From assembly GCF_964340395.1 (NCBI RefSeq), contig NC_135568.1, positions 10,771,776-10,826,775 on the forward strand: 55,000 bases of DNA, given 5' to 3'. Below are positions 12,499 through 25,700 of the stretch, piece after piece; positions within the stretch are counted from its first letter, which is position 1; each line of letters starts with the position of its first letter. Below the pieces are notes generated by a model. That model worked only from the letters and a program-made list of their open reading frames with translations, was not told the origin of the DNA and searched no databases. A program made the translations under genes and the position numbers. This DNA is from Glandiceps talaboti (lineage: Eukaryota > Hemichordata > Enteropneusta > Spengelidae).

Positions 12499-13371
12499 AT
12501 TTGACATGGATTAACGAAGGAAAATTTGGTAGATTACTATTCATCACAACGTAATCTTGGAAATCACGAAAATACGCGTTATCCCAGGAATTTTCCATCT
12601 TTAAAAATTTAAAATAAAATGTAATTGCTAATTAAACGTGCACAAGCTGCAACTGGGACATTTTTTTCATCAAATAACCAAATAAAGGTATTCACTAAAA
12701 ATTACTTATAAAAAGAAATTGTATCTGAAAATTTGTGGTCGATATTATCTTTGGGTAGCGTAGTCGCAAATTTAAATTTTGAGCGAAAAGTCGGTTTTGA
12801 ATCTGTCACCATGTGAAAACTATAATAGTTATAAATAGAGTATCATTTTCCAGACAACCACAATTTATTCACTGAACATTGTTAAAGTACCAATAACTAG
12901 ACATTGTACATGTTAATCAGTGGTTTATACCATCCATAAGCAGTACAGAACAGGTTGAAATCGTGATCGCCGTTGAGGGCGCTGATTTTTTTCAGGCTTG
13001 ATTTACAGTATATACAGATACAAAAATGCGTTTACCATAGGTGATGTGATACTCTTCACAGTGTACGATGTTAACGTTGCGTGTTACAAGTTATTGTACC
13101 TAGCAAAAAAAATGTTGTTGCTGTTGGTTTTAAAAAATACGTTTCAGTTGCAAGTAGTGCAGCTTTAAATGGAAATCAATAATTTTATCAATAAAACCTC
13201 CTGTAACAGTTCAACTGCAATATTCCACTTGAGTTATAAAGTCCATATAAAAAATACAAAAACTCATCAATATTTGACATAGTACAAAAACACACTGTTA
13301 CAAGACACGTTAATTACATTCCTATGTAGCCACTTAATAAATATTGATGACGTAATATCTCTTTTTTCCAG
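12499..13371. other. Intergenic, nothing recognised
   Basis: AT-rich sequence without a supported exon or repeat. Confidence 0.4.
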
Positions 13372-13564
13372 AATTTGGTGATAGTGATTTCCAAGAACTT
13401 GGAATGATGCCGGAATATGAAAATATGAGTTTGATTCAATTTGACAATTTATCATCAAAGAAGTGTGTAGCCTTGAAGCTCAGAAGAAAATAACAACCAT
13501 AAAAGGAAAAGTGCAAGCTATGTTGAAAATGCAAGAACAAGTGTTTGATGGGTCGATATTAAAG
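13372..13564 (+). pseudogene. Possible broken or unassigned exon
   Basis: A strong acceptor (TCTCTTTTTTCCAG) ends at 13371, and a donor AAG|GTATGT follows 13564. From the acceptor one frame reads 39 codons (starting FGDSDFQELGMMPEYENM) to a TAA at 13491. An overlapping second frame then reads from just after a TGA at about 13438 to the donor (including CSLEAQKKITTIKGKVQAM). Both halves have a coding-like amino-acid mix but are out of frame with each other. This fits a decayed exon with a frameshift, or a terminal exon with a chance second frame. I do not recognise the protein. Confidence 0.25.
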
Positions 13565-13964
13565 GTATGTGTACTCCATGTAGTAAACCAAAACGTTTGT
13601 GACAAAACACACAAAAGCATTTATAGAGGGCGATATATACTGTGTCCTCATACCATGTTCACACGTTGAAAGTGTTCTTCATAATTATTCCGAGTGTACA
13701 GCTAGTTAAGAAACGCTCTCAGTATGATCTGTCTGCAGTACATATACTGTGGAGCTATTACCCAATACACCACATACCCAAACATGAAATTTAAACAAGT
13801 AAACAAGTGATATATATAGGTTGACTTACAGTTCTCCAATCTCGCGAATGAAGCAACGAGTCCCACTCTAATGATACACACAAAGAGGGACTAAGCCATC
13901 ATTCCCATTGCAATCACTTTTCCGCACGATTTTTCGTCCATCGTTGTGATGTCTATTTTTTAAA

Positions 13965-14072
13965 AGTATTGACGATGACGATGATGATGATGATGATGAT
14001 GATGATGACGACGACGACGACGACGACGGTGGTGGTGGTGGTGGTGGTGGTGGTGGTGGTGGTGGTGGTGAT
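13965..14072. repeat. (GAT/GAC/GGT)n trinucleotide tract
   Basis: GATGAT triplets grade into GACGAC and then GGTGGT. This is a simple repeat, not coding. Confidence 0.95.
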
Positions 14073-15039
14073 GATGAATCTGTCTTTGTTTACGAAGGCT
14101 GAAACTCAGCTTGGGATTTCACACACAAGCTTTGTGTACAGTAGTACACACTGGGTTGATGTTCTGTAGTTTGCGAAGAATTGCCAGATGTTGTAAAATT
14201 TTATTTTAATGTTTAAATTTATTATGAACCCTTCAGTCGGCTAATGGAACGAGCTGAATATACGGCAGGAGGAGCTGAGGAGAAAATATATTGGTCAAAA
14301 CTGTTTTCGCAGTCCCTATTCGCACTCTCAAACAATTTCATGGCCTACTGAATTAAATGTTCGTGCCCCCCCCCCCTCCCCGGCTTCACAGATTTTTGTA
14401 TTTATATTTTTATGATTATTGGTTGGTAAGGTGTGTCCTCCCACGGTGAGCCGGTTTTTTTTCAATAAAGACATGTAGGAGGCCTTTTAGAGGCTTAAAG
14501 TTTCAAACAAATGATTTTGTGTAACGAAATATAGCTTAAAGGTAAATTCATCCTCGCTTTTATTCCCCGTTAACACAACCAATGTAAGGAAAGTAAATAT
14601 ATTTTTTATTTGTGAAGAGATTATTCTTTCAAAAAAATGCGTTCCATGATTTGATAAATAACAAATCATAATCTACATCACTTTTTAATGTCCCAATGGA
14701 ATGACTTGTAGACTGACTTGATTTTTGTAATTACCTTTTTTGAAAAGAAGCTAATGCCCTGTCGGTTTAATGGTTGATTTTGAAATGTCAAAATGAAAAA
14801 TTTACCTTTCCGAAGATAAGATTTAAAATTTAAAAACATAGCTTTAAAAATAGACTGTGTCTACAAAAACACAGTCAATAGGTTGGCCGCGATTGGCCAC
14901 AGATGGTCACGGGCTTTCTAGCATCATTCCTACACCTATCAGTAGCAAGCAATCTTCTCTGAGTCACTTGTATCAGTTGGCAGCAAGATGAAATAAAAAT
15001 GTACATTGAACATATTTCATGGCCAGACACATCCATTAT
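14073..15039. other. Intergenic, nothing recognised
   Basis: AT-rich, with a C-run near 14368-14385. No supported exon. Confidence 0.4.
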
Positions 15040-15325
15040 ACACGCCCTTCCGCTTCCCTCTGGGCGTCGTTACAGGGTTCCATTTGCAAAGGAGAATTTT
15101 TTTAAATATCATTCTCACCATCTGCAGTGACTATTTTAAATGCTAAGTGTTTAATTATTTAACCATTATGCCATATTATGCGATGTACGTAAAAATATTC
15201 ACTGTTTTCTTCTGTGTTTGTGAGTTGTGTGTATTTTATAATGTCTGTTGACGTGCCTGAAGACAATTTTATGTGTATTTATATGCAGATATATTCCATT
15301 GAATTGTATTGTATATCCAATTTAT
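15040..15325 (+). mobile_element. Probable LINE 3' end fragment
   Basis: The frame at about 15046-15105 reads HALPLPSGRRYRVPFAKEN, which resembles the C-terminal LPSGRRYR-type motif of some non-LTR retrotransposon proteins. Downstream, GTGCCTGAAGACAATTTTAT and an ATTGAATTGTATTG-type tail fit a LINE 3' UTR. It is short and decayed. Confidence 0.5.
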
Positions 15326-15843
15326 TAAGACATGGGCCTCATCCTGATTAATATCACATATCGCTGCACGTCAACGCACAGCCATTATTTTCATTGTACG
15401 TTTGTAAATTGGACCTTCATGGCATATATCTAGAATAAGTGCCCTCAAGGGTCTCATTCATTCACTGATTCAATGCTATCACGCTGTCATCTGTTATTTG
15501 AAGTTTGCAGTATTTTCATGATACCGTTCTGTACTATTTTTTAGCTCCAGTTGCCTTTATTTCAAGCGCAGTTGAAAGCATTATACTTGAAACTAAGAAT
15601 CTCGACAAAAGGTGTTAGTAAAAACATTGTAAAACAACAACGAAACAAGTTAAGGAATATTTTAGCTGATGTTCATTGATAAGCCTTCTACTTTCAGAGC
15701 AAAGGTCTTTACACTTTAGATAGCAGTTGGGAAAATAGGTTTACACTATAGTTATATGGATGGACTGTAGCAGAAAAGAGTAATGTACCTAGCTTACAGG
15801 GAATGAATGGAAGTGTGTATCAGTTGTTTTTGGTTCCAATGTT

Positions 15844-16068
15844 TTATTTGCAAAGTAGAATAATATTTGCTCCTCCTTCTGTCTCATTCTCGCAAACCAG
15901 AGCTGATATTTGTTCCGCGACACTGCGGATTATTTTCTTGACGGAACGTTGTTTACCACGACGTTTTGTCTGAGATGATCTGCATCTCAAAAAATGTGGT
16001 CTTATAAAACAAGACATCGGATCTGCGCTTGGGCGTAAACGCTCTCGATATGCACCTTGGGTCGCCAC
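15844..16068 (-). CDS. Unassigned terminal-exon candidate
   Basis: A 74-codon frame with basic, coding-like composition (for example KRRGKQRSVKKIIRSVAEQI) ends in a TAA embedded in AAATAAA, so stop and polyadenylation signal overlap. The frame continues upstream across a single TGA to an acceptor (CCCATTTCAG) near 16127. Either the true acceptor lies downstream of that TGA, for example CGACCCAAG, or this is a pseudogene or chance frame. No family is recognised and no partner exon was found. Confidence 0.22.
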   Translation of the reverse strand: MATQGAYRERLRPSADPMSCFIRPHFLRCRSSQTKRRGKQRSVKKIIRSVAEQISALVCENETEGGANIILLCK

Positions 16069-16683
16069 ATATCAAAAGAAAGCCCATGGTCTAACAGCTA
16101 GATTACCAAAAATGTTGCGAGCGCCTGAAATGGGAATACCATGGTAAGTATCTAAAAACTTACTAATGTTAACACTGCTTTTATCTTAGTAAATCGTTGC
16201 CAGAACATTTACATTGTAATAATATATTAATCAATGAATAATCCGACATACATTGCAAACAACACTGTGCGAATCAGACCAAATTCGTTTTACAACACAC
16301 TCTGTGTTACGATAATATAATAGAATTACAGTACATGAAGATAAAAAGGTGTAGCTCTGCTACAAAGATTTTTATCGAACCAGACGATGAATAGCAGCAA
16401 ATTGTAAAAATCATTTCTAATTTTGGCCGGAATTACGCTCCATATACAATACAAGCGTACACAGTAACCCCTGAGGTAGAATACACATGTACATGTTTGA
16501 GTCCCTGTGGAAGACAATCGTGATTTTGATGCTAATTCTAGGGAGCTTTCATGTAGTACCCTCAAGAGCCTAAATATTCTACTATTGATTCGTGCAGATG
16601 ACCTCTTCAGTGTGTCCACCATACCATGAGTGGAAATACACCGCAAGTAAGAGTTATGCGAGTGGTTTTCATCATAGAACAGA

Positions 16684-16753
16684 ATGGATGCCGTACGTGA
16701 CATTTTCACAAGTTTCGTTTGTCTGATGATGATAATATCTACTATTGTCAAAG
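16684..16753 (+). CDS. Signal-peptide exon of the Ly6-like gene
   Basis: ATG at 16684 followed by MDAVRDIFTSFVCLMMIIST and then IVK, a charged start and a hydrophobic core, ending AAAG|GTAAGT in phase 1. Joined to the LU exon it gives VKVTA-LECYTC, a plausible signal-peptidase site just before the domain. An opposing minus-strand frame overlaps it but lacks such support. Confidence 0.55.
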
Positions 16754-19700
16754 GTAAGTGATTCTATAGGCAAATTATGTCACACCACCGACGTTTTCAA
16801 AAAATTGCAGACGATTTGTTGCACCGTTGTAAATATACTGTCACTTTTCCATATTCTCCACTTCGATGACAGCTTTCGATTCTGATGCAAGATTGCTATC
16901 TTTTGTATAAAGCTTATCCAAATGACAAGATATTTCACAAAAAATACTCAAATTACCATGGCAACCGATTTGTTATTGGTCTTAGTATGCAATCACATAT
17001 GTGTATGGCAGAGGGCAATCGTTATTTATTCTTATAGTAGCTGTGTAATTATTCTGTTTCATGAAAACATGATTCATAAGCGTTTAATTTATGGAGGAAA
17101 TGTAAGTCCTGACAATTTTCCTACCTTTGCCATTCTTATTGAATATGGGCATTGTTGTGAGATTTACGTCCTTATTCTCCGATTATTATGACTGGTATAC
17201 CATGCGCATAGTATTGTATGCGACATAATATTGTAACGGATTATGAAGATACATAATGCCTGAATATTTGCCGATTTCTTAACTATGGCTTTTGATTTAG
17301 CCAACACCCTTACTCTAGATCTTGCCTCGAAAATATGAATATTTAAAACTATGCGATATTGAGAAAATATTTTTGTTTTCAATATATAATTTTAGAACTA
17401 CTTTAATCTGATATTTCCCATAAATCAAAACATATCAATCAGCACGAATTGTAGCAGCACAGTGTTATCGTTAATGCGACGAACCCGTGTATTAAGTCGA
17501 GTGTAATAATGGCTGATCACGGTACGTAGAATGCCACAGTTCATTAAAAACGAGAACGTTGTACAGAGTTACTAAATCTATCGCGGATTTGTTCCTTCTA
17601 ATCTGAGAATTTATGGGTAATAAATTATTGTCAAACCTGTTCGTGAGCGGTTAATATTAACCATTACATCATAGGAATTATTTGCTAAAACTGTCATAGC
17701 ACAATCTTTTTCCTCGTCAAAATATGCTCATGTACAAATATGCTCATGTACATAGTGCTGATGTCGATATCGGCAAGAAAGCAAACTCTTCCAGATATAT
17801 TTTCCGAGGGCCCAAAATAAATATCAAAATCACAATGCTGAAATGAGTGTTATCCAATTTGATTTGTTTGCATGTTGTCAATTTACCCAAAATAGAGACT
17901 ATTTGGCGCCAGTGATTTGTCGACCTACACATTTTGATTAAAAGTTTGGCGCCAATATTTTCGCTCAAAAGCTTGAAATACAGGAAGATAAGATTTATTT
18001 TCAGTAAGCACTATGGGGAAATACCAGCTTGAATATTCTCTGAGGTTAATGTAATACATAGCGAGCTATGGTCAGGTTTGTAGTGATAAAAATAGCCAAG
18101 ATGCTTGTATTTGTGGAAAATTTTTTCGAAAACCTGTAATTTAGTGCTTTTAAAGTGCCATGCTACTGGCAAATATGGTGTGAGTTTTGTAGATCTCTTC
18201 TATCTCGCCACAAATAGAATTTGCATGAAAATGGGATAGTCGTGTTTGCTTCAAATTACAGTTAAACGAAAAGGTAATAGACCAAAGGATTTCAAGGCCA
18301 AAGTCCTTTATGATGTAGATGTTTGGAATGTATGACATGACAAATCAAATCCGGCAAGCTAAAAAAATGAAGTTATATACGTGGATGCATTGAAAGCAGA
18401 TATTTCATGAATTCAACAGAAGCATGTTTATCTTGACCTGTGTTGTCTGCTCAAATCAACGCTGTGAAAACGGATACTTGATCTGCAAATGTAAAACATA
18501 TTGTGATGTCAAAACAGCCCAGATCTCTTATCCAGAGTACAGTAGAGTCATTGAGCGTGCGTGATTTAACTTGAATAGAGCTATCACTACAGTACTGGAA
18601 ACGTTGTATTCGGATAGCTTCGACTGCAAAAGTGTTAAATGATAGAATTTTATCGTTCATTTGTATGTGCTTGTTAGCCTTTTAGAAGGTTATTTTAACA
18701 ATTTTAAGTGCACTGCTCGTTAAAAAGTTACGTGTGCTGTGGCGTGATCCCACGGCAAACAGTTAATTAAGCGGATACTACAATACGCTGAGAATGTGCT
18801 ATTTGTAAAAGTTTCAAAATCAACGGAAACAGATTTAAATGTAACCTAGGAACAAATGGCGTCGATATGTGTACCGGATATTTAGTCACTTAATGATTGT
18901 CTTATGTTGAGAAATTTCGAATGGGAATAAATTAACTCGATAAATATCTAATATTGGTGTTTAGGGGTTCCATTGAGAGTAAATGCCTTCGATTTTACAA
19001 ATTTCGACAGCGTAATGAGTCAATAACACCTACGACTTTCCTATAAAAGCAGTCATTATAAACGTGGCAAGACTATACTTATGGTGGAACCGTATATTAA
19101 AGTAGTACATTCGGTAACCTAGGCTTCATTTTCGAGTACAGTCTTTGTACATAATACACATGTATAATCCACACTCCAGAATCAAGTTTGAGCCGACACA
19201 GAGTTTGCTACATGTGAATACAGATGCCTAATAGCGGCAAACAGGGTGAAATTCGAATTTGTGGTACCAAAGAAATACGTCATTATGTCATTTTATAATA
19301 TATGAATTTCCAGTGACAGTACTTGTGTTATACCAGTTGTCTGAGTTGTTGTACACGATTTAACTTGTTGTAGTGTTTAGAATGATAGAAGAATATTTCA
19401 ATATCAAAGAAAACTCCAAAACTCATAAGGTTAAAGAATTTGCTTCTTGAAGTGGAATATATCATATCAACGCTATACAAAACCAAAAATACTACATGTT
19501 CACCATTAGGCAATATGAAACGACACTACCGTGCTAGGTCAGGTTATTGTACTTTTGGAAGGCTATAAGAATTGTGGGATTTTCATTCTATCTATTTTTT
19601 GGAATATATCTCACTCATTGTTATCTGATTTTAGTATTAATTTCTGCTTCAGGAGTGATGCAATTGAAACATTCCAACTCATTTAAAAGCCATAGGATAT

Positions 19701-22700
19701 GAAAGTGTCTCTCAGTTTGAGTTAATCTGTTCTGTACCAAATGGCGTATTATCATCTCCCAATCGATCTCTGTGCATAGATCCCGAGTTCAATACGTGTT
19801 ATTGTGTTGTTGAGAGGATAACATCAGGTCGGTAAGCCAAGGAGGAAATTGTAAACACCCGTGGTACTGATGCTATGATAGAGCAGAAATTTAGCTTCAG
19901 TATTCCTTTTGGATCATGTTACATTTATGGAGTTATTTGAACAGATAATTTTACATACAGTATTAAAATATTAGCTTCATTATTATGTTTTGGGGTAATA
20001 TTGCGCTTATTGACTCATGAACCAGGAATGTTAGATATATTACTTAAAGGAGCAAATTCTGTATCCTTATGGGCTTTGGAATGTGTTTTTCTTTGATATT
20101 GTACATAACACGTTAGCCTAATTGTTTAGTGTTTGAGATAATATTGCACTTGATGACTTCTAAAAGAGTAATTTTAGATATAATACTAAAGGGTTAGTCT
20201 CATTATTTGGCTTGGGGTAATATTACTCTAGTGTATTGACTCATGAACCAGTAGTTTTTATAATAGTGCTAAAAAGTCACATCACATAGGTTTAGGGTAA
20301 TATATATTGCATTTATTGACTTCTAAACCAGTCATTTCATGTATAGTGGAACATATTAGCCTCATTATTCGGTTTTAGGGTAATATTGCACTTAACGACT
20401 CATAAACAAGGAATTTCCTAATTAGTCAATCAATGTTGAGGTAATGTATATTGATTTTAATATAAACCAGTAATTTCATATATAGTGGTAAGATGTTAGC
20501 CCCATTATTCGGTGTGATATTGCAGTTATTGACTTCTGGACCAGTAATTTCAGATATACTGCTGAAAGTAATCTTTGGTTGAATTTACTGGCAGGAAAAG
20601 TGTGTCATTACGACGGCTGGGCCGCCTTTGAATTATGTAGTTATCACTTTAGAGACTACGTGCACTCTGTTAAATTGAAGGGCCATTAATCTCAATGTAA
20701 CCATATGTTGTTGGTTCCCCTGTACTAAATTGGATCATTTTCCCCTGTAGTTTGTCTACTTAAGGTGTTACACAATCTTTCATATCTCCCTTGGTATTAT
20801 GAATGACTTTTTACATTAATCTCCGGTAAATTATGTTCTTTGTCAACAGCAGTTTCAAAGGGACTGTTATTGACGAGGGACATCTGTCCACTTTAGCCGT
20901 TGAAGTGACATTTCAGGATAAAATCTTTCGATCAAGCAACAAAGATGAGGGTTAGCTTATTCATACAAAATGTCGGTTTGTAAAGGTTACTTGACTAGCT
21001 ACAGATGATTGTGTTTATATCAATATACTTGACAATCAGTACATGGGATACGTTATTTGTTGTAGATTGATATGTTTTTTTATTTTTATCAAATGCTTGC
21101 AGGGTAATTTAACAGTACAACAAATAATTTTTTTAATGTTTGTGAGCTACAAGTATATCTTGGTGCAAAATGAAGTCAAATTAATGAATCTTTTTACTCT
21201 TTTTTTCTTTTTCTTTTTCTTTTTGTAATTTTTGTGCTGGGAATTGTTCCCAGCGATTTTTTCATGCATACAGTTCAAATTACGGTGATGGTTGTAGTGG
21301 TGGTGGTGGTGGTGGTGGTGGTGGTGGTGGTGGCGGCGGCGGCGGCGGCGGTGGTGGTGGTGGTGGTGGTGGTGGTGGTGGTGGTGGTGGTGGTGGTGGT
21401 GGTGGTGGTGACGATGATGAAAAATGATTGTGATTTGTATGTGGTTGCTATCACCTTACGTGCTTTATCACCTGCCGTCAGTGTACTTAATCTCTTTGGA
21501 TATATCATTTAGTGTATACATCGCTAGTGGGCAGGACTAAATCCATGTTACTAACATACGCAGCCTAAATTAGGTCAAAACTCGAACATCAATGTGATTC
21601 ACTCAGCTAAAACGATAGCTTCAACTACTACATTTAGTGACCTACATTTCAATTCTTCACGGTCAATTCTATCATTGAAATTATCCGTATCATAGCGAAG
21701 AGACCTTGATTGTCGAGTACGTTCATAAAATACATGTTATAAAATAGCTCGGTTAAGATGAGAACATGCCAATCCCCATTTATTTAGAACCCGTGTGTGG
21801 CTCAAAAGCTTTAGTCTACATTATTTTAACTAAAGCATCTGTGTATTAAAATCATCAATCTAACCAAGGGATCCTGTCAGCAGTCGCATTCATCATGTCT
21901 ACACAGTGTCCATTTGTTCAGCTAACAATTGTGTTGAAGTCTTGTTTTTATGATCTAACAGAAGGCTTGAACAAGCGAATCCATTTGAATAACTAGGAGG
22001 AATATTGTACTTTATGTGAACACATGGGGACAACTTCAAACAACTGCTCTCCGACAACCCCATACATAATGTATTTTTATTACCCCTTGCAATAACCGAA
22101 ATCCCTCGTCTTGTCTTTATTAGTACCAACCATATGTTAGTTTTATTGTGTATTCTCAGAAAAGAGTGAACAAAATTAAAAGTCAGCAGCCGTTGTCATC
22201 CTGACCAGTAAGGTAGATATGAACTCGAATGAACTATGTAAGGCTATCGTTTATATGGATAACATACTGTGTATAATAATGGCCCTGCAAAGAAAACACA
22301 CACCATATATAACAAGTTTGGTGATTAAAGAATTGACAGTGTAGGTTGCACGGATCAAGGTTTTCCCGGCGTGGTTCCAGTGCTAACATTTATCAAGGAT
22401 GAATTCTAATTTAATGGAATAACCTATCACCAGTCCCAATTACAGTTGTGGTAATTGGATCTTATGTTAGGTAATACTACACGCTCAAATATTCCTGTCT
22501 TAATTACCATCTATATATGTAACTGTTCCGTTCGTAGTTCGAGCAATCTTTTGGGTATGAGAAGAGTCAACTTAAAACCTATTTGAAATGTGGATGTTTG
22601 AAATTGTGTCATGTAAACATAAAGCAACACTAGATCAATGTAAGAACACTTTAAAATGCCCAATACTTGTCTCTTGAATAATGAAGTGATTCTTACTGAT

Positions 22701-25700
22701 TCGTAGCTTCATCTGTAATCATCGAAATAAGGGCTTATATTTACAGTAAAAGTACATTGGTTACTTGACATGCAGTAGCTCTAACGTTCTATTTTTTGTA
22801 AGTGTGTTTTATATTCACACTTTCTATATATTTATACTGTAACAGTTGTGCTTGATTACGCATGATCCTCTCAGTCATCAAACCTTACGACAACCAATTC
22901 ACAAGAGATTGAATGATGTAGATCGAATCATTATTATCAACGACTTATTGTAGATGGAAACGTGGCTGGATGTGGCTTTTTTTCTTCTTAAATTTTATAT
23001 AAGTATTTATAATTTTATATGTCCACATATGACACCTTGATTAATAACATAACATAACATAACATAACATAACATAACATGTTGATAAGCAATTCTGTTA
23101 ATCAGCAGGACATTGTACAATTTCCAGTTTAAGTCGCGTGTAGTGTTTTTCAAAAGACAAAATCTTACTACTGAGTATAGTAAAATTTACATCTACTGAG
23201 TTTTAATTACTCTAATGTCTGTCGCATATTTTCTCCAGTATAGGCCTGCGTGCAAGTATATTCATTCACACACCACATACATGAACTTCTTGAAATAAAT
23301 AAATTTAACTTCTTGAAAATTGAAAATGGGACGCTAGGTCAGGAAGCATCAATCTTTTAAAATGCGACGACTATACTGCATTTGATGGATGCAAAACATC
23401 TATATTATTTGTAATATCTCACTGATACATCCATTATGTACCGATCGCTTTTACTGCAGTAAATCGTTTTGGGGCAATTTCACTGAATATTGGAACTTCT
23501 CCAATCTAACTCTTGGCTTATTCGGAATTAAATTAGCTTTACAGTGAGGAAAGCGTTGGGTTCTATCTCCTGCTAATACAGGATGTTGGAAACTTACTGA
23601 CAAATTGATCCGTAGAATAAACAACTATGCGGTTGGGCAAAGTCACGGTAATGGACTATATTTCAAGGTCACTTGCAGTCAAGTGTAGCGGTCAGGAAAA
23701 ATCAAAACATTATAAAGATAAGTGTAATGACTTTAGGGCGATGCCTTGAATATTAAATACTTCCTTTTTTGATAATGTGCATCAGGGACCAATTGTACAG
23801 TTGTTAAAATCTCTTTGCCTCAGGAAAGATTGTTCCTGTCCCTTTTGAAATACTAAAACAAATTGGAAGGTTCACCGTCTTGTTTTCAACAAGAGCGACA
23901 ATATTTCATTTTACCACACAGTTAACAGTATTTGGCGGCCATATTGGATGGCTTGATTTTGATGACATGTTTGACTTCAATTTCAAATATTTGTTCAGTG
24001 GTCCTTGTTCCTTTTCTTGATTTAAGAATGGGTTTGATTTTCTTGAGCAAAGTAACAGTCTCGAATCTTTTATTTCCGTGATATATACTACAGCAATGTT
24101 TGTTTAATATGTAGTTTGTCACCTTTTTTTAATTTGTATTTATCGGTATAAATAGTTTACATGAATAGAAGAGATTTCTGTGGTCTCAAACGAGATTTCT
24201 ATTATCAAAAAAATTAAGATAAATATTAAAGTATTAAAAAGAACGCAGCGTGCCGAGGTTTACACAGCAAAGAGTATTTGATAATACTCTGTATTCTGCA
24301 CGCAATATTGTTTGACTGGCTCTTCCTGTTAGCTTCTTTTGATTTGCCATGTCCTTCCTCGTTATCTCTCAGCAATTTCCCATTTCCAGTATAGTATAGT
24401 GTTGAATGAATTGATATATATATTGATATCTTACTTAAGATGAAACATGAATTCCCAGCTTCAATGCCTCATCATCAAATACCAAGCAAATGACTTATAA
24501 TTGCATCGGAGTTAAATGATATCCCACAAGAATAGAAAGGATAGAAGGTTATTCCTCGTCGTGTCATCTACGTCTTACTGAGCTTAAACTTCTACTGTTC
24601 CTTCAGAAGGATCAATAGAGGTTGAAGCATCTACATAAACAGACCAAAACTATGATTCAAGGTCTCTGATTTTATCATGCAGTGACACTTATATATCATT
24701 TCACGATATTGTTCTTCGTTCAACCAAGGTAAATACAAGTGACCTAAGGGGCCTTTTCACTACGAGTCGCTCTAGACGAGTAGTGGCAAAACATTTAGGG
24801 AATAATATGATTATACCCCAAAAAATCGATTTGGAACGTTTTGATTCATTTTTCGAGCACCGCCGATCTAGTGACGTAGATATGGGCTGTCGGTTGAACG
24901 ACCTTGGTATATGATCCATATTTTCTGTTCAAAGACAATATAACTTGGCTAGTGAATGGTATAGTGTTTCTTAATTAATTTCTAGCGTTTCACTGAAACA
25001 ACTCGAGTGTCCTCAATTCACATATTAAGTTACCATTGAGCCTGGGAGCTTAAACAACAGGGATGCCAGCTAAATCATCCTTAATTATCAAGACAAATGG
25101 TGCTTCACGACCACACGAACTGTAATTGCATCTACAAGTCTAATAAACGTCCTACCGTCATTGCAGAACATGACGTTTGCATGGATGGCGAGCCTTTAAT
25201 TTATATTTTTGGCGTCGTTGTTTTTATAATTTTTGAATATTCATCATTTGGCAACCTTTATTGGTATAGTGAGGTGGTAAAACTGAAAGCCCTATTCGAG
25301 ACATGTCGAAGAGGGATTTGGCAGTGTAACTGTAAAGAGTAACAATGCTATAATCACTTCGCAAAAAAAAATATTTCGGCGATTTGGAAATTTTCGATGG
25401 AAAATCTTCAATATACACTGACGTCTATAAATCACTGAATGTTCCATTTGCATTGATAAATCTACAAGCTTAGGGTTACTACCAAGATCAAAGTTGTGTG
25501 TGAAAATTACAGCCTACACAACATCACATAATTGAACCGAAATTCTATTTCATTCCTTTTGAAACCGCTACTTAATGAGAATCTGTGTGCTTATTCACGA
25601 GTCTGTAGTAACTGCATGAGTATAACTGCTACTTTGTTTCACAAAAGTGATAATCGATGGTACCAACGAAACACAACACTTTTCATACCAGTTAATATCT

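Noticed and set aside
16326-16751. A 141-codon minus-strand frame
   Set aside because: It overlaps the plus-strand signal-peptide exon, which has better splice and phase support. It begins at a non-ATG codon and no domain is recognised.
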